From Albidovulum sp. (GTDB lineage Bacteria > Pseudomonadota > Alphaproteobacteria > Rhodobacterales > Rhodobacteraceae), in assembly GCF_008933605.1 (NCBI RefSeq), contig NZ_WBUS01000006.1, positions 1 through 51,778 of the forward strand: a DNA stretch of 51,778 bases, read 5' to 3'. Below are positions 1 through 7,299 of the stretch, piece after piece. The position numbers and the translations under genes are program-made. A model generated the notes under the pieces. The model was not told the DNA's origin. It did no database searches and saw only the letters and a list, made by a program, of their open reading frames with translations. How positions within the stretch are numbered: position 1 is the first letter of the stretch; each line of letters begins with the position of its first letter.

Positions 1-7
1 GCCATAG

Positions 8-979
8 AGGCCATGCGCTGGGCGCGGTCACTCCTTGCCTCGGGGCGGGCGGCGCCGTCTGGGGCCGCGCCTGGAAACCGGTCTCGCCGTTTTTAACACG
101 CTTCTGCCGCTCGTCCGCGGGCAGCGGATCGGTCTCTTCGCCGGCTCGGGCGTCGGGAAGTCCTCGCTCCTGGCGAAGTTCGCACGCGGGGTCGAGGCGG
201 ATGTGATCGTCATTGCGCTCATCGGCGAGCGCGGCCGGGAGCTTCGGGAGTTCGTCGACGGCGTGCTTGGGCCGGAGGGCATGGCAAAGTGCGTAATCGT
301 CGCGGCGACGTCAGACCAGTCGCCACTTGTCCGCCGACGCTGCGCCTGGACGGCGATGGCGGTCGCCGAGCACTTCCGCGATGCGGGCCGGCAGGTGCTG
401 TTCCTTGCCGATTCGATCACCCGTTTTGCCGAGGCGCACCGCGAGGTGGCGCTGGCGGGCGGAGAGCCTGCCTCGCTCCGCGGCTTCCCGCCGTCGACGT
501 CCCATCTGATCATGTCGCTGGCAGAGCGCACGGGCCCGGGCACGGAGGAGACTGGCGACATCACCGCCATCTTCTCCGTCCTCGTCGCGGGGTCGGACAT
601 GGACGAGCCCGTTGCCGACATCCTGCGCGGCGTGCTTGACGGGCACGTGGTGATGGAGCGCGAGATCGCCGAGCGCGGGCGCTACCCGGCGATCAACCTG
701 CTTCGCTCGGTATCGCGCTCCCTTCCCCGGGCAGCGACCGACGCAGAGAATGCGCTCATCTCCCGTGCGCGACGGCTCCTCGGCGCGTACGACCGGGCAG
801 AGATGATGATTCAGGCCGGTCTTTACGCGGCCGGTTCGGACCCGCTTGTCGATTCGGCGATCCGTGTATGGCCGGCGCTCGACGCCTTCCTGTCGGACGA
901 CGCCCCCGAGGGGACGGCGGATAGCTTCGCCCGGCTCCGGGCGATCCTCGACCGGGCGGAACCGAAGCACTCCGGGTGA
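8..979 (+). CDS. fliI: FliI, flagellar export ATPase (5' end missing or disrupted)
   Basis: This is the catalytic and C-terminal part of FliI, the cytoplasmic ATPase that energises the flagellar type III export apparatus. Counting from the TTG at 35, the Walker A motif AGSGVGKS lies at about residues 36-43, a Walker B-like VLFLAD at 121-126 and the FPPSTSH/ERTG segment at 151-166, all typical of F1-like export ATPases. The N-terminal beta-barrel domain is not in the window. The frame carries a TAG at 5-7, so the frame cannot simply continue upstream. Residues resembling the FliI linker appear in other frames before base 30, which suggests indels at the window edge. Identity is sure; the 5' end is not. 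Confidence 0.9.
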   Translation, partial: RPCAGRGHSLPRGGRRRLGPRLETGLAVFNTLLPLVRGQRIGLFAGSGVGKSSLLAKFARGVEADVIVIALIGERGRELREFVDGVLGPEGMAKCVIVAATSDQSPLVRRRCAWTAMAVAEHFRDAGRQVLFLADSITRFAEAHREVALAGGEPASLRGFPPSTSHLIMSLAERTGPGTEETGDITAIFSVLVAGSDMDEPVADILRGVLDGHVVMEREIAERGRYPAINLLRSVSRSLPRAATDAENALISRARRLLGAYDRAEMMIQAGLYAAGSDPLVDSAIRVWPALDAFLSDDAPEGTADSFARLRAILDRAEPKHSG

Positions 980-1047
980 AGGATCAGAGTTGCGCCGCCT
1001 CGATGAACCGCAGCCGGCCTGGCGTCCTACCCCATAGCCAGCACGGT

Positions 1048-1875
1048 TCAGACCAGCCGCGACAGGAGCGTTCCGCGCGGCCCTGCCGATTGCAGCAACG
1101 TGAGAGCAGCGGACCGGGCCAAATAGACGCTGGACGCGGCGCCGACTTCGGCCCGCAGGAGGAAGGCCCGCACCAGCGTCCCGATCTTGCCGGGATCAGT
1201 GAACTGGCTGATCTCGGCATCGCCGAGCACACGTTCCGCCCGCTCGCGGAACACGCCGAGTTGCTGGTCGAGATCGAGCCTGGCGAAGGCCGAGGGCAGG
1301 CCGAGCGCGGTCTGGAAGACCTCGCGCAGAGGCGGCGAGCCCATCACGTGTAACCACCTCGCATCGTCACTGATCGCGCGACCGGCTATCCCGGCAAGTT
1401 CCCTCTCGGCGTTCATGGCCAGTCGCATGTTGTCGTCCTGCGCGCCGACGGCGGCCTCGAAGCTGCGTGTCTCGTAGCTTGCGAGAATCGCATCGGCGAA
1501 ATCCGAGAGCTTCGTCCGCGGCATGGCGTAGTCGCCGAAACCAAATGCCTTCGAGAACTCCAGGTAGCGCTTGTCGGCGAGCTTGTGGCCGAGCGCATCG
1601 GGCGTCAGCGTGCCATCCTCGAGCACCCTGCGGATGAAGTGCCTGTTGTCGATGTCCGCCTCCAATCCGAAGGCTCCGAGCGCCACCGAGAGGAGCCGGC
1701 GGTCGGACACGAGATCCTCGGCGGTGGAGATGCTGCCGATCCTTTCACGAAAGTACGCCTCATCCCGCTTCAGGCGGGCGGAAGCGACGAAGGCCTCCTT
1801 CTGTGCCTCGCGGCTGCGGGCGAGGAAGGTCCAGCCGGCGTAGCCGCCGAACGGGACGACGGGCGTGAAGCTCAT
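1048..1875 (-). CDS. DUF1217 family flagellar-associated protein
   Basis: A 275-residue soluble, mostly helical protein that begins MSFTPVVPFGGYAG. It looks like the DUF1217 family, which in Rhodobacterales and Rhizobiales is found within flagellar clusters but has no settled biochemical role. No signal peptide, membrane segment or catalytic motif is visible. Its start overlaps the flbT stop by four bases (ATGA), so it is probably translated by coupling as the last gene of a flagellin-flaF-flbT-DUF1217 unit. That position suggests a part in flagellin handling, filament assembly or its control. The family call is by recognition; the function is inferred from context only. Confidence 0.75.
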   Translation of the reverse strand: MSFTPVVPFGGYAGWTFLARSREAQKEAFVASARLKRDEAYFRERIGSISTAEDLVSDRRLLSVALGAFGLEADIDNRHFIRRVLEDGTLTPDALGHKLADKRYLEFSKAFGFGDYAMPRTKLSDFADAILASYETRSFEAAVGAQDDNMRLAMNAERELAGIAGRAISDDARWLHVMGSPPLREVFQTALGLPSAFARLDLDQQLGVFRERAERVLGDAEISQFTDPGKIGTLVRAFLLRAEVGAASSVYLARSAALTLLQSAGPRGTLLSRLV

Positions 1876-2276
1876 GACGCCGCCGCGGCCAGGAGCCGGG
1901 CCTCGCGCGGCAGGAGCGACCGGAGCGACTTCATCGCCAGGTAGAACTGCGCGTCGAGCACCGCTTGCGTGGCGAGCGACAGCTGCGAGCGGCTGTCGTG
2001 GTCGGTGAGGACCTGGCTCAACTGTTCGATGCCGCGGATGATCTGGGGGCGCGCCTCCCGCGGGTCGGCATCACCGGACAGCACCAGTTGAGCGATGTAA
2101 CAGACCCTACGGACCGGCGTGTTCACTTCTTCGGGATGGATTGCGTCTCGCAACCTCAGGATGTTGGCATTCGGCGTGAGAATGGCAAGGCGCGAGCGCT
2201 TGTCGCCATTCTCGATCACCGCGCCGTTGATCAGGAGCCGCTCGCGCGGGGCGAGTTTCAGCACAAGGCCGGTCAT
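1872..2276 (-). CDS. flbT: FlbT, flagellin mRNA regulator
   Basis: A 134-residue protein beginning MTGLVLKLAPRERLLINGAV, which matches FlbT. In alphaproteobacteria FlbT binds the 5' untranslated region of flagellin mRNA and couples its translation or decay to the state of filament assembly. The length is usual for the family. It overlaps flaF by four bases upstream and the DUF1217 gene by four bases downstream, so the three are almost certainly one translationally coupled unit behind flagellin. Its likely target, the leader of the flagellin gene, lies about 1.7 kb away at 3948-4150. There is no transmembrane segment, as expected for a cytoplasmic RNA-binding regulator. Confidence 0.9.
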   Translation of the reverse strand: MTGLVLKLAPRERLLINGAVIENGDKRSRLAILTPNANILRLRDAIHPEEVNTPVRRVCYIAQLVLSGDADPREARPQIIRGIEQLSQVLTDHDSRSQLSLATQAVLDAQFYLAMKSLRSLLPREARLLAAAAS

Positions 2277-2647
2277 GCGCCCTCCCCTTCGCCCCGGAGA
2301 CCGCGCATGACGGCCGTATTGATGTCGATCAGGATGTCGACGGTGGCGTCGCCCGCGATCACACGGCGGCTGTGTTCGGTGGTGAATTGCGCGAGGTAGA
2401 AGATCTGTGCCCTGAGCGGTTTCGAGAGTTCATTCGTCTCGACCGCGACATCGGCGGCAAGCGTCGTCCAGAGGCTGCGGTTGTCGTGGAGCGCACGCAC
2501 AAGTGCCGCGAACCCACCCTCGCCGGACTGGACCTGGCGCAAGCGGCGGGTAACCCGGGCAAAGATTTCGTACTCGGCGCCGCGCCCCGTGCGGGTGGAA
2601 ATGGCAGCGGCGGAATAGGCCGATCTGGCCATCACGTGAGCGTTCAC
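2273..2647 (-). CDS. flaF: FlaF, flagellin synthesis regulator
   Basis: FlaF works with FlbT to permit flagellin translation or secretion in alphaproteobacteria. The open frame runs further upstream, but the GTG at 2647 is the best start. It gives VNAHVMARSAYS, matching the usual MNA..MA..AY beginning of FlaF, and it is preceded by GGAAGG seven bases upstream. The product is 124 residues, normal for the family. An ATG at 2632 is a less likely alternative. The ATGA overlap with flbT implies coupled translation, and flagellin lies 85 bp upstream on the same strand. Confidence 0.87.
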   Translation of the reverse strand: MNAHVMARSAYSAAAISTRTGRGAEYEIFARVTRRLRQVQSGEGGFAALVRALHDNRSLWTTLAADVAVETNELSKPLRAQIFYLAQFTTEHSRRVIAGDATVDILIDINTAVMRGLRGEGEGA

Positions 2648-2732
2648 TGGGATACCTTCCGATGACGGTTTCGTCGGATCACGGGTTTTCCGGCGGAACC
2701 GGGGCGCCGTTCGCGCGCCCCGGCAGCGCTCC

Positions 2733-3947
2733 TCAGCGGAAGAGCGACAGGACGTTCTGCGGCGCCTGGTTGGCGATCGACAGCGACTGGATGCCGAGTT
2801 GCTGCTGAACCTGCAACGCCTGCAGCCGAGCCGAGGCCTCCTCCATGTCGGCATCCACCATCGAGCCGATGCCGGCGCGGAGAGCGTCGGAAAGCTTGCC
2901 CACGAAGGTGTTCTGGATGTCGATCCGCTTCTCCGCCGAGCCGAACTCGGCAGCGGCGTCGATTCCGGTCTGGATCAGTGTCTCGATCTCGGTCAGGGCC
3001 GCCGCGGCGCCCGATGCGGTCGAAACGTCGATCGTGGAGAGCGTGCCGAGCCCGCCCGAGCCGGCGTTCCGGAACTGACCCGTGACCGAAAGATCCGCGG
3101 TGCCGTTGTTGGTGAAGACCAGTTGCCCGGGATTGGCGCTGTCGTAGTCGACCGAGAAGTTCGCGATCCCGAGCGAATCGATCGCATTCTTCAGGCCCAC
3201 GGCGACAAGGTCGTCGGTCGACGAGGCCGCGAGCACGTCGTTCGACGTCACCGTGTAGGAGGCGGTCTTGTCGCCGATGGTGATCGACACCTTGTCGCCC
3301 GCCGCCCAGGTGCCGCCGTTGGCGATGGTCAGGTCGTCCGAGCCACCGGCCTGGTCGAGCGTGGTGACGAAAGTGTCGCCGGCGGTCGAGATCGTGCCCG
3401 CCGTGGAGGCGCTGAAGACATTCGACGCAGCATAGCCGCCGGTCGAAAGGTCCTGCGCGGTGATCGAGATGGACGAGGTCGTCACCGTCCCGTTGGACTG
3501 CCGGTCGAGCGAGGCCAGAACGTCGACCGTCGTCTGAGACCCGTCCACGAGGTTGAGGCCGTTGAACTGCGCCGCTCCGACCACGGTGTTGATCTGGTCG
3601 ACAAGCGCGTCGATGTCGGTCTGGATCTTGGCGCGGTCGACGTTGTCCTCCTGCGCGGCAACGATCTTGCCCTTCACTTCGGTCAGAAGGTCGGTGACCG
3701 TCTCAGCCGCCTGGCGAGCCACCGCGACGGTGGATTCGCCCAGCGCAAGGCTGTCCGAAATCCCCTTGAACCCCTTCACATCCGCCTCCATCACCTTCGA
3801 GATCGCCCAGACCGCAGCGTTGTCCTTGGCCGAAGCCACGGATTTGCCGGTCGAGATCTCGTCCTGGGTCTTCGACAGGTTGGAGTTGATGCCCTTCAGC
3901 GTCTGGAGCGCCACCATGGAGCTCGAGTTCGTCAGAATGCTCGACAT
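2733..3947 (-). CDS. fliC: Flagellin
   Basis: The 404-residue filament subunit. The N-terminal D0/D1 segment (MSSILTNSSSMVALQTLKGI and the following helical stretch) and the C-terminal segment ending QAPQNVLSLFR are the conserved coiled-coil parts of flagellin. The central part, roughly residues 150-290, is rich in Ser, Thr, Gly and Asp and is the variable surface domain. The start at 3947 is preferred to the GTG/ATG further out because an AAGGA motif sits eight bases upstream of it. There is no cleaved signal peptide, as flagellin leaves by the flagellar export system. The flaF-flbT-DUF1217 set follows directly. Confidence 0.93.
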   Translation of the reverse strand: MSSILTNSSSMVALQTLKGINSNLSKTQDEISTGKSVASAKDNAAVWAISKVMEADVKGFKGISDSLALGESTVAVARQAAETVTDLLTEVKGKIVAAQEDNVDRAKIQTDIDALVDQINTVVGAAQFNGLNLVDGSQTTVDVLASLDRQSNGTVTTSSISITAQDLSTGGYAASNVFSASTAGTISTAGDTFVTTLDQAGGSDDLTIANGGTWAAGDKVSITIGDKTASYTVTSNDVLAASSTDDLVAVGLKNAIDSLGIANFSVDYDSANPGQLVFTNNGTADLSVTGQFRNAGSGGLGTLSTIDVSTASGAAAALTEIETLIQTGIDAAAEFGSAEKRIDIQNTFVGKLSDALRAGIGSMVDADMEEASARLQALQVQQQLGIQSLSIANQAPQNVLSLFR

Positions 3948-4095
3948 GTATTGGTCCTTCATAGAGCGGCGCTTTGCGCCGGGTTTCGCTTGCCGTTGCT
4001 GGACGGCGCCCGTGGCGTTCTGACCGATGCGGGCCGGCTGCCACCGGCTCGCGCCACCCGATTCCGGATGCAGTGACGAACTTGGCGTCGAGACT

Positions 4096-4110
4096 CTAAG
4101 ACTTCGCTAA
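4096..4110 (-). promoter_or_regulatory. Possible CtrA-type box upstream of flagellin
   Basis: On the minus strand the sequence reads TTAG-N7-TTAG, matching the TTAA-N7-TTAA layout of CtrA sites with one mismatch per half and exact seven-base spacing. It lies about 150 bp before the flagellin start. CtrA controls flagellar genes in many alphaproteobacteria, so a site here makes sense, but the match is partial. Confidence 0.35.
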
Positions 4111-4154
4111 GTGCGGCCGCCTGTTGCACGGGATTTTAGCGATCCTGCCCCTGG

Positions 4155-4502
4155 TTAGGCCCTGCGCTCCACCGTCCTGGCGGCGAAACTCACGCGTTGC
4201 ACGCGACCCACGCGGTCGTAGGTGTCAAGTCGCGTGCCCGCCTGCCGGATCGCCGCGATCCGTGCGCGGGCGGCCGCTATGCCCCCGAGAGCCGCCTCCA
4301 GAAGCCGCCCGTTGGCCTCGCAGGCAGCCCGCAGGCCGTGCAGGTCGGCCAAGTCCAGCGTCGGCGGCAGCGCCTCGATCAACGCCGCCTTCCGCGCTCC
4401 GAGCGCTGCCAGCTCGGCGAAGGCGCCGCGTCGGAGAGCCTCCGACTCGCGCTCGACCAGCGCCCGCATTTCCGCGACCGTTTCGCCGCATTCAGCCGTC
4501 AT
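4155..4502 (-). CDS. FlgN-like flagellar export chaperone (tentative)
   Basis: A 115-residue, Ala/Arg/Glu-rich, wholly helical protein without signal peptide or membrane span. Its composition and size resemble FlgN-type chaperones, which bind hook-filament junction proteins before export. It overlaps the 3' end of the rod-binding protein gene by 11 bases and sits between that gene and flagellin, which supports a flagellar role. Sequence similarity to classical FlgN is too weak to be sure by eye; an unnamed flagellar coiled-coil protein is the alternative. Confidence 0.5.
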   Translation of the reverse strand: MTAECGETVAEMRALVERESEALRRGAFAELAALGARKAALIEALPPTLDLADLHGLRAACEANGRLLEAALGGIAAARARIAAIRQAGTRLDTYDRVGRVQRVSFAARTVERRA

Positions 4503-4797
4503 CGCCGGCCCTCCGCTTCATCGCCTCGAAGATGGACTCCGCAAGACCGATCCCGCCCCGGCGGACCATCGCGGTCGCCTGTTCGTCGCGCAGCATCGAG
4601 GCGAACTGTTGTTCGCCCGCACCGCCGCCGAAGGATTCCGGCGTCTCGCCCAATCCCGCGGATTTCAACATCTCGGAGAGGAACTGCGCCTCCAGCGCCA
4701 CCGCGGCCTCGCGCAGGGCGTCGTCGCCGGCGGCGAGTCCGGGGCCGCGGCCGGCCGGATGGGAAAGCAGTGTGCCCGGAGGCGTCAGATCGGTCAT
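4492..4797 (-). CDS. flgJ: Rod-binding protein (FlgJ N-terminal domain type)
   Basis: A 101-residue protein whose core (ALEAQFLSEMLKSAG, then EQQFASMLRDEQATAM and GGIGLAESIFEAM) is the rod-binding domain of FlgJ. The muramidase domain found in enteric FlgJ is absent, as is usual in alphaproteobacteria, so the protein would act as a rod-assembly scaffold in the periplasm while another enzyme cuts peptidoglycan. The ATG at 4797 is chosen over starts further upstream because TTGGAG lies about nine bases before it and the extra N-terminus has no family resemblance. It is divergent from fliK and overlaps the downstream FlgN-like gene. Confidence 0.82.
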   Translation of the reverse strand: MTDLTPPGTLLSHPAGRGPGLAAGDDALREAAVALEAQFLSEMLKSAGLGETPESFGGGAGEQQFASMLRDEQATAMVRRGGIGLAESIFEAMKRRAGDDG

Positions 4798-4837
4798 CGA
4801 CAGAACTCCAATTGCACGCATTCGCCGCACTATCACG

Positions 4838-4874
4838 CGATCCCGGTAAAGGATCGGTAATCCACCGCTGAGAT
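4838..4874 (+). promoter_or_regulatory. Inverted repeat and possible FliA-type promoter before fliK
   Basis: Between the divergent rod-binding gene and fliK there is a perfect 6-bp inverted repeat, CGATCC (4838-4843) and GGATCG (4851-4856). Overlapping it is TAAAGGAT-N12-GCTGAGAT (4847-4874), which resembles a sigma-28 promoter (TAAAGTTT-N11-GCCGATAA) with several mismatches and one base extra spacing. The placement is reasonable; the match is weak. Confidence 0.28.
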
Positions 4875-4907
4875 AGTCCGCGGCGCACTGGCAGAAGTCG
4901 TGACGCG

Positions 4908-6608
4908 ATGACACCGATTCCCTTGACCGATCCCGGCCGGATCACCCCCCCGCAAGCGAAGTGCGCTGCACCGGGGGGCAAGGACGTCGCGGACGGTCCA
5001 GATGCCCACTCCGCGTTCCGCTCTGTGCTCGGAGGTCTTGCAGAGGCCGGGGCGCTCGCTCAGGCAGGCTCGTCCGCAGCCACCGAAGCTCCTGCCGTTC
5101 GGGATCCCGCGGCACAACCGCCACGCGCTCAAGAAGAGGATGCACCCGACAGCGCCGACATGTCGGGCGAGGCCGCCATCCCGGACGCTCTGCTACCCGA
5201 ACCGCCGCCCATGCCCCTGTTCGTCGGGCTCCGGCCGCTGAAGGTCCCGCCGCCGGACGTTCCCCGCATCGGCAGTACCTTGGTCACCGAAATCATCAGT
5301 GACGGCAGGGCAACGGTGGGCGTTCCGGCCGATCTTGCCGCGCCGCCTGCCTTCTGGCAGGGGCCAGACAGCAGGCCGGAGACACCGGGGCCCGCGCGAC
5401 ACGTGGCCGTGGCTGCCCTGCCTTTGAAAGGCACCGCGGAAACGCCGCCGGCCTCCGGGCAGCCGGCGGCGGTCAATCCGACAGCGGAGGTGCCGGTCGG
5501 CATGTCAGGCATCGATCCGGGCGGCGACGCACCATCTCCGGTCAAGGGCTCCGCGCCCGGACAGCCGGTCGTGGTGGGAGTGATCGTGCAGGCCGGGGCC
5601 TCGGCGATAAAGATGCCTGCAATGATTGCGGCACCCCTCGCACTGTCACCAGCGAATGCCGCACAGCCGGATCACGCTGGCGCAATGACGTCGGCGGTCG
5701 TCCTAACGGGCCGTCGACCCGGGCCGGAGCCGGATCCTGCCCCCCAAGCGCCCGGCAGCGGCGAGACACGAGGTTCGGCAAGGATCGACGGGCAGACGCC
5801 TGTGCCACAAAGGGGGTCTGAGGCGGCTCCGCCAACCGACCGTGGCAGCACAGGGCCGCTTGCCGCCGCACCAGCCCAGGCCGTGCCGCCGACGCCGCAC
5901 CCCGCTTCATCGGGCGGGTCCGAACACGTCGGCGCTCCGATCGTCGCGCCGACAGGAGGGCTTTCCGCCGGGGACTCGGCCGAAACGCCGTCCGCTTCTC
6001 GCGACGGGGCATCTGATACCGCCTCTCCGGGGCAAGCTGTGCAGGTCGTCAGCGCTACCAAGACCGGCCCACGCGGGTCCGACGTACTCGATCCGGGACC
6101 CGGACGTCCCGACGAGGTCGCACCCGCTTCGGATCAAGGCGTTGGTCCTGAACCGCTCGCCGCGCACCGCCTGACCGATCGACCGCAGCAGGTTCCGCAA
6201 TCGGCGCTTCCGCCCGGCTTCGGACCACGTCTCGCCGAAGCCCTCGCGCCGTTCGCTGACCGGCCCGTCGAACTGACGCTGTCGCCGGAAGAGCTTGGGC
6301 GGGTACGCATGACGCTCACCACGCAGGATGGGACGCTGACGCTTACCATCCAGGCCGACCGCCCGGAAACCATCGACCTGATGCGGCGGCACATCGATCA
6401 GCTTGCGCAAGATTTCCGGGACCTCGGTTTCACGAATCTGAACTTCAGCTTCGGCCAGGACGGTACAGCGGCGGGAAACCGTCAGGCGCAGGAGAGAGCC
6501 GATCAGATGCCGGAGAACCTTCCGGAGAACCGCGTCGCCCACACGACCCGCGCCCCTGACCGTCGCGCGCCGCCCGGCGCCGGCGGCGGACTTGACCTCA
6601 GACTGTGA
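4908..6608 (+). CDS. fliK: FliK, flagellar hook-length control protein
   Basis: A 566-residue protein with a long Pro/Ala/Gly/Thr-rich low-complexity N-terminal part (about residues 1-430) and a compact C-terminal domain at about 450-510. That domain holds VELTLSPEELGRVRMTL followed by a LTIQADRPE segment, the hallmark of the Flg_hook domain. FliK is exported during hook growth and switches the export gate (FlhB) from hook to filament substrates; the extended region acts as the ruler. The start at 4908 is the first ATG and no better signal was seen. flgD follows after 12 bp, so the two are probably co-transcribed. Confidence 0.88.
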   Translation: MTPIPLTDPGRITPPQAKCAAPGGKDVADGPDAHSAFRSVLGGLAEAGALAQAGSSAATEAPAVRDPAAQPPRAQEEDAPDSADMSGEAAIPDALLPEPPPMPLFVGLRPLKVPPPDVPRIGSTLVTEIISDGRATVGVPADLAAPPAFWQGPDSRPETPGPARHVAVAALPLKGTAETPPASGQPAAVNPTAEVPVGMSGIDPGGDAPSPVKGSAPGQPVVVGVIVQAGASAIKMPAMIAAPLALSPANAAQPDHAGAMTSAVVLTGRRPGPEPDPAPQAPGSGETRGSARIDGQTPVPQRGSEAAPPTDRGSTGPLAAAPAQAVPPTPHPASSGGSEHVGAPIVAPTGGLSAGDSAETPSASRDGASDTASPGQAVQVVSATKTGPRGSDVLDPGPGRPDEVAPASDQGVGPEPLAAHRLTDRPQQVPQSALPPGFGPRLAEALAPFADRPVELTLSPEELGRVRMTLTTQDGTLTLTIQADRPETIDLMRRHIDQLAQDFRDLGFTNLNFSFGQDGTAAGNRQAQERADQMPENLPENRVAHTTRAPDRRAPPGAGGGLDLRL

Positions 6609-6620
6609 AAGGAGCCGCCG

Positions 6621-7286
6621 ATGGACGTCACCTCGGCTACCGCTACGAGCGCGCCCCGCGCGCAGGCAACGACACAGCAGGGGACGCTGATCAACAGCGA
6701 TTTCGAGACCTTCCTCGTGATGCTCACGACCCAGATTCAGAACCAGGATCCACTTAATCCGATCCAGTCCTCTGACTATGCCGCCCAGCTCGCCACCTTT
6801 TCGGGTGTCGAACAGCAGGTGAAGACCAACACGCTGCTCGAATCCCTGTCGGCGCAGCTTGGGATGTCTGGCATGGCGCAGATGGCTGCCTGGGTTGGCA
6901 TGGAGGCGCGCGTCAGCGCGCCCGTGATGTTCGACGGTACGCCGCTCACGCTCTACCCGGACCCGCCCGATGGCGCGGAAGAGGCCGTCCTCGTCGCCCT
7001 CGATGCCACGGGGAAGGAGGTCACGCGCCACCCGATCGCCATCACGGATGAGCCGGCGCTCTGGGCCGGCACCGACGCGGCGGGCGCCCCGTTGCCCTCG
7101 GGCACCTATGCCTTCCGGCTCGAGACCTACGCGGCGGGAGAACTTTCGCAGGTCACCGCCGTCGAGGCGTACAGCCGGGTCAGCGAGGTTCGAAACGGCG
7201 CGGAGGGCGCCCTGCTTGTTCTCGAGGGCGGGGCAACCGTCGCGCCCGCCGATATCCGCGCCGTCCGGAGCCCAGGCATGGAGTGA
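6621..7286 (+). CDS. flgD: FlgD, hook assembly scaffold (hook cap)
   Basis: A 221-residue protein with the FlgD N-terminal signature: FETFLVMLTTQIQNQDPLNP followed by a Glu-Gln-Gln (VEQQV) segment near residue 70. The C-terminal part resembles the FlgD Ig-like and tudor-like domains, with PSGTYAFRLE near residue 160. FlgD caps the growing hook and guides FlgE polymerisation. AAAGGAG lies about eight bases before the ATG. It sits just downstream of fliK, and its 3' end converges with ubiB with only 13 bp between. Confidence 0.92.
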   Translation: MDVTSATATSAPRAQATTQQGTLINSDFETFLVMLTTQIQNQDPLNPIQSSDYAAQLATFSGVEQQVKTNTLLESLSAQLGMSGMAQMAAWVGMEARVSAPVMFDGTPLTLYPDPPDGAEEAVLVALDATGKEVTRHPIAITDEPALWAGTDAAGAPLPSGTYAFRLETYAAGELSQVTAVEAYSRVSEVRNGAEGALLVLEGGATVAPADIRAVRSPGME

Positions 7287-7299
7287 CGCCGGCCGCCGT

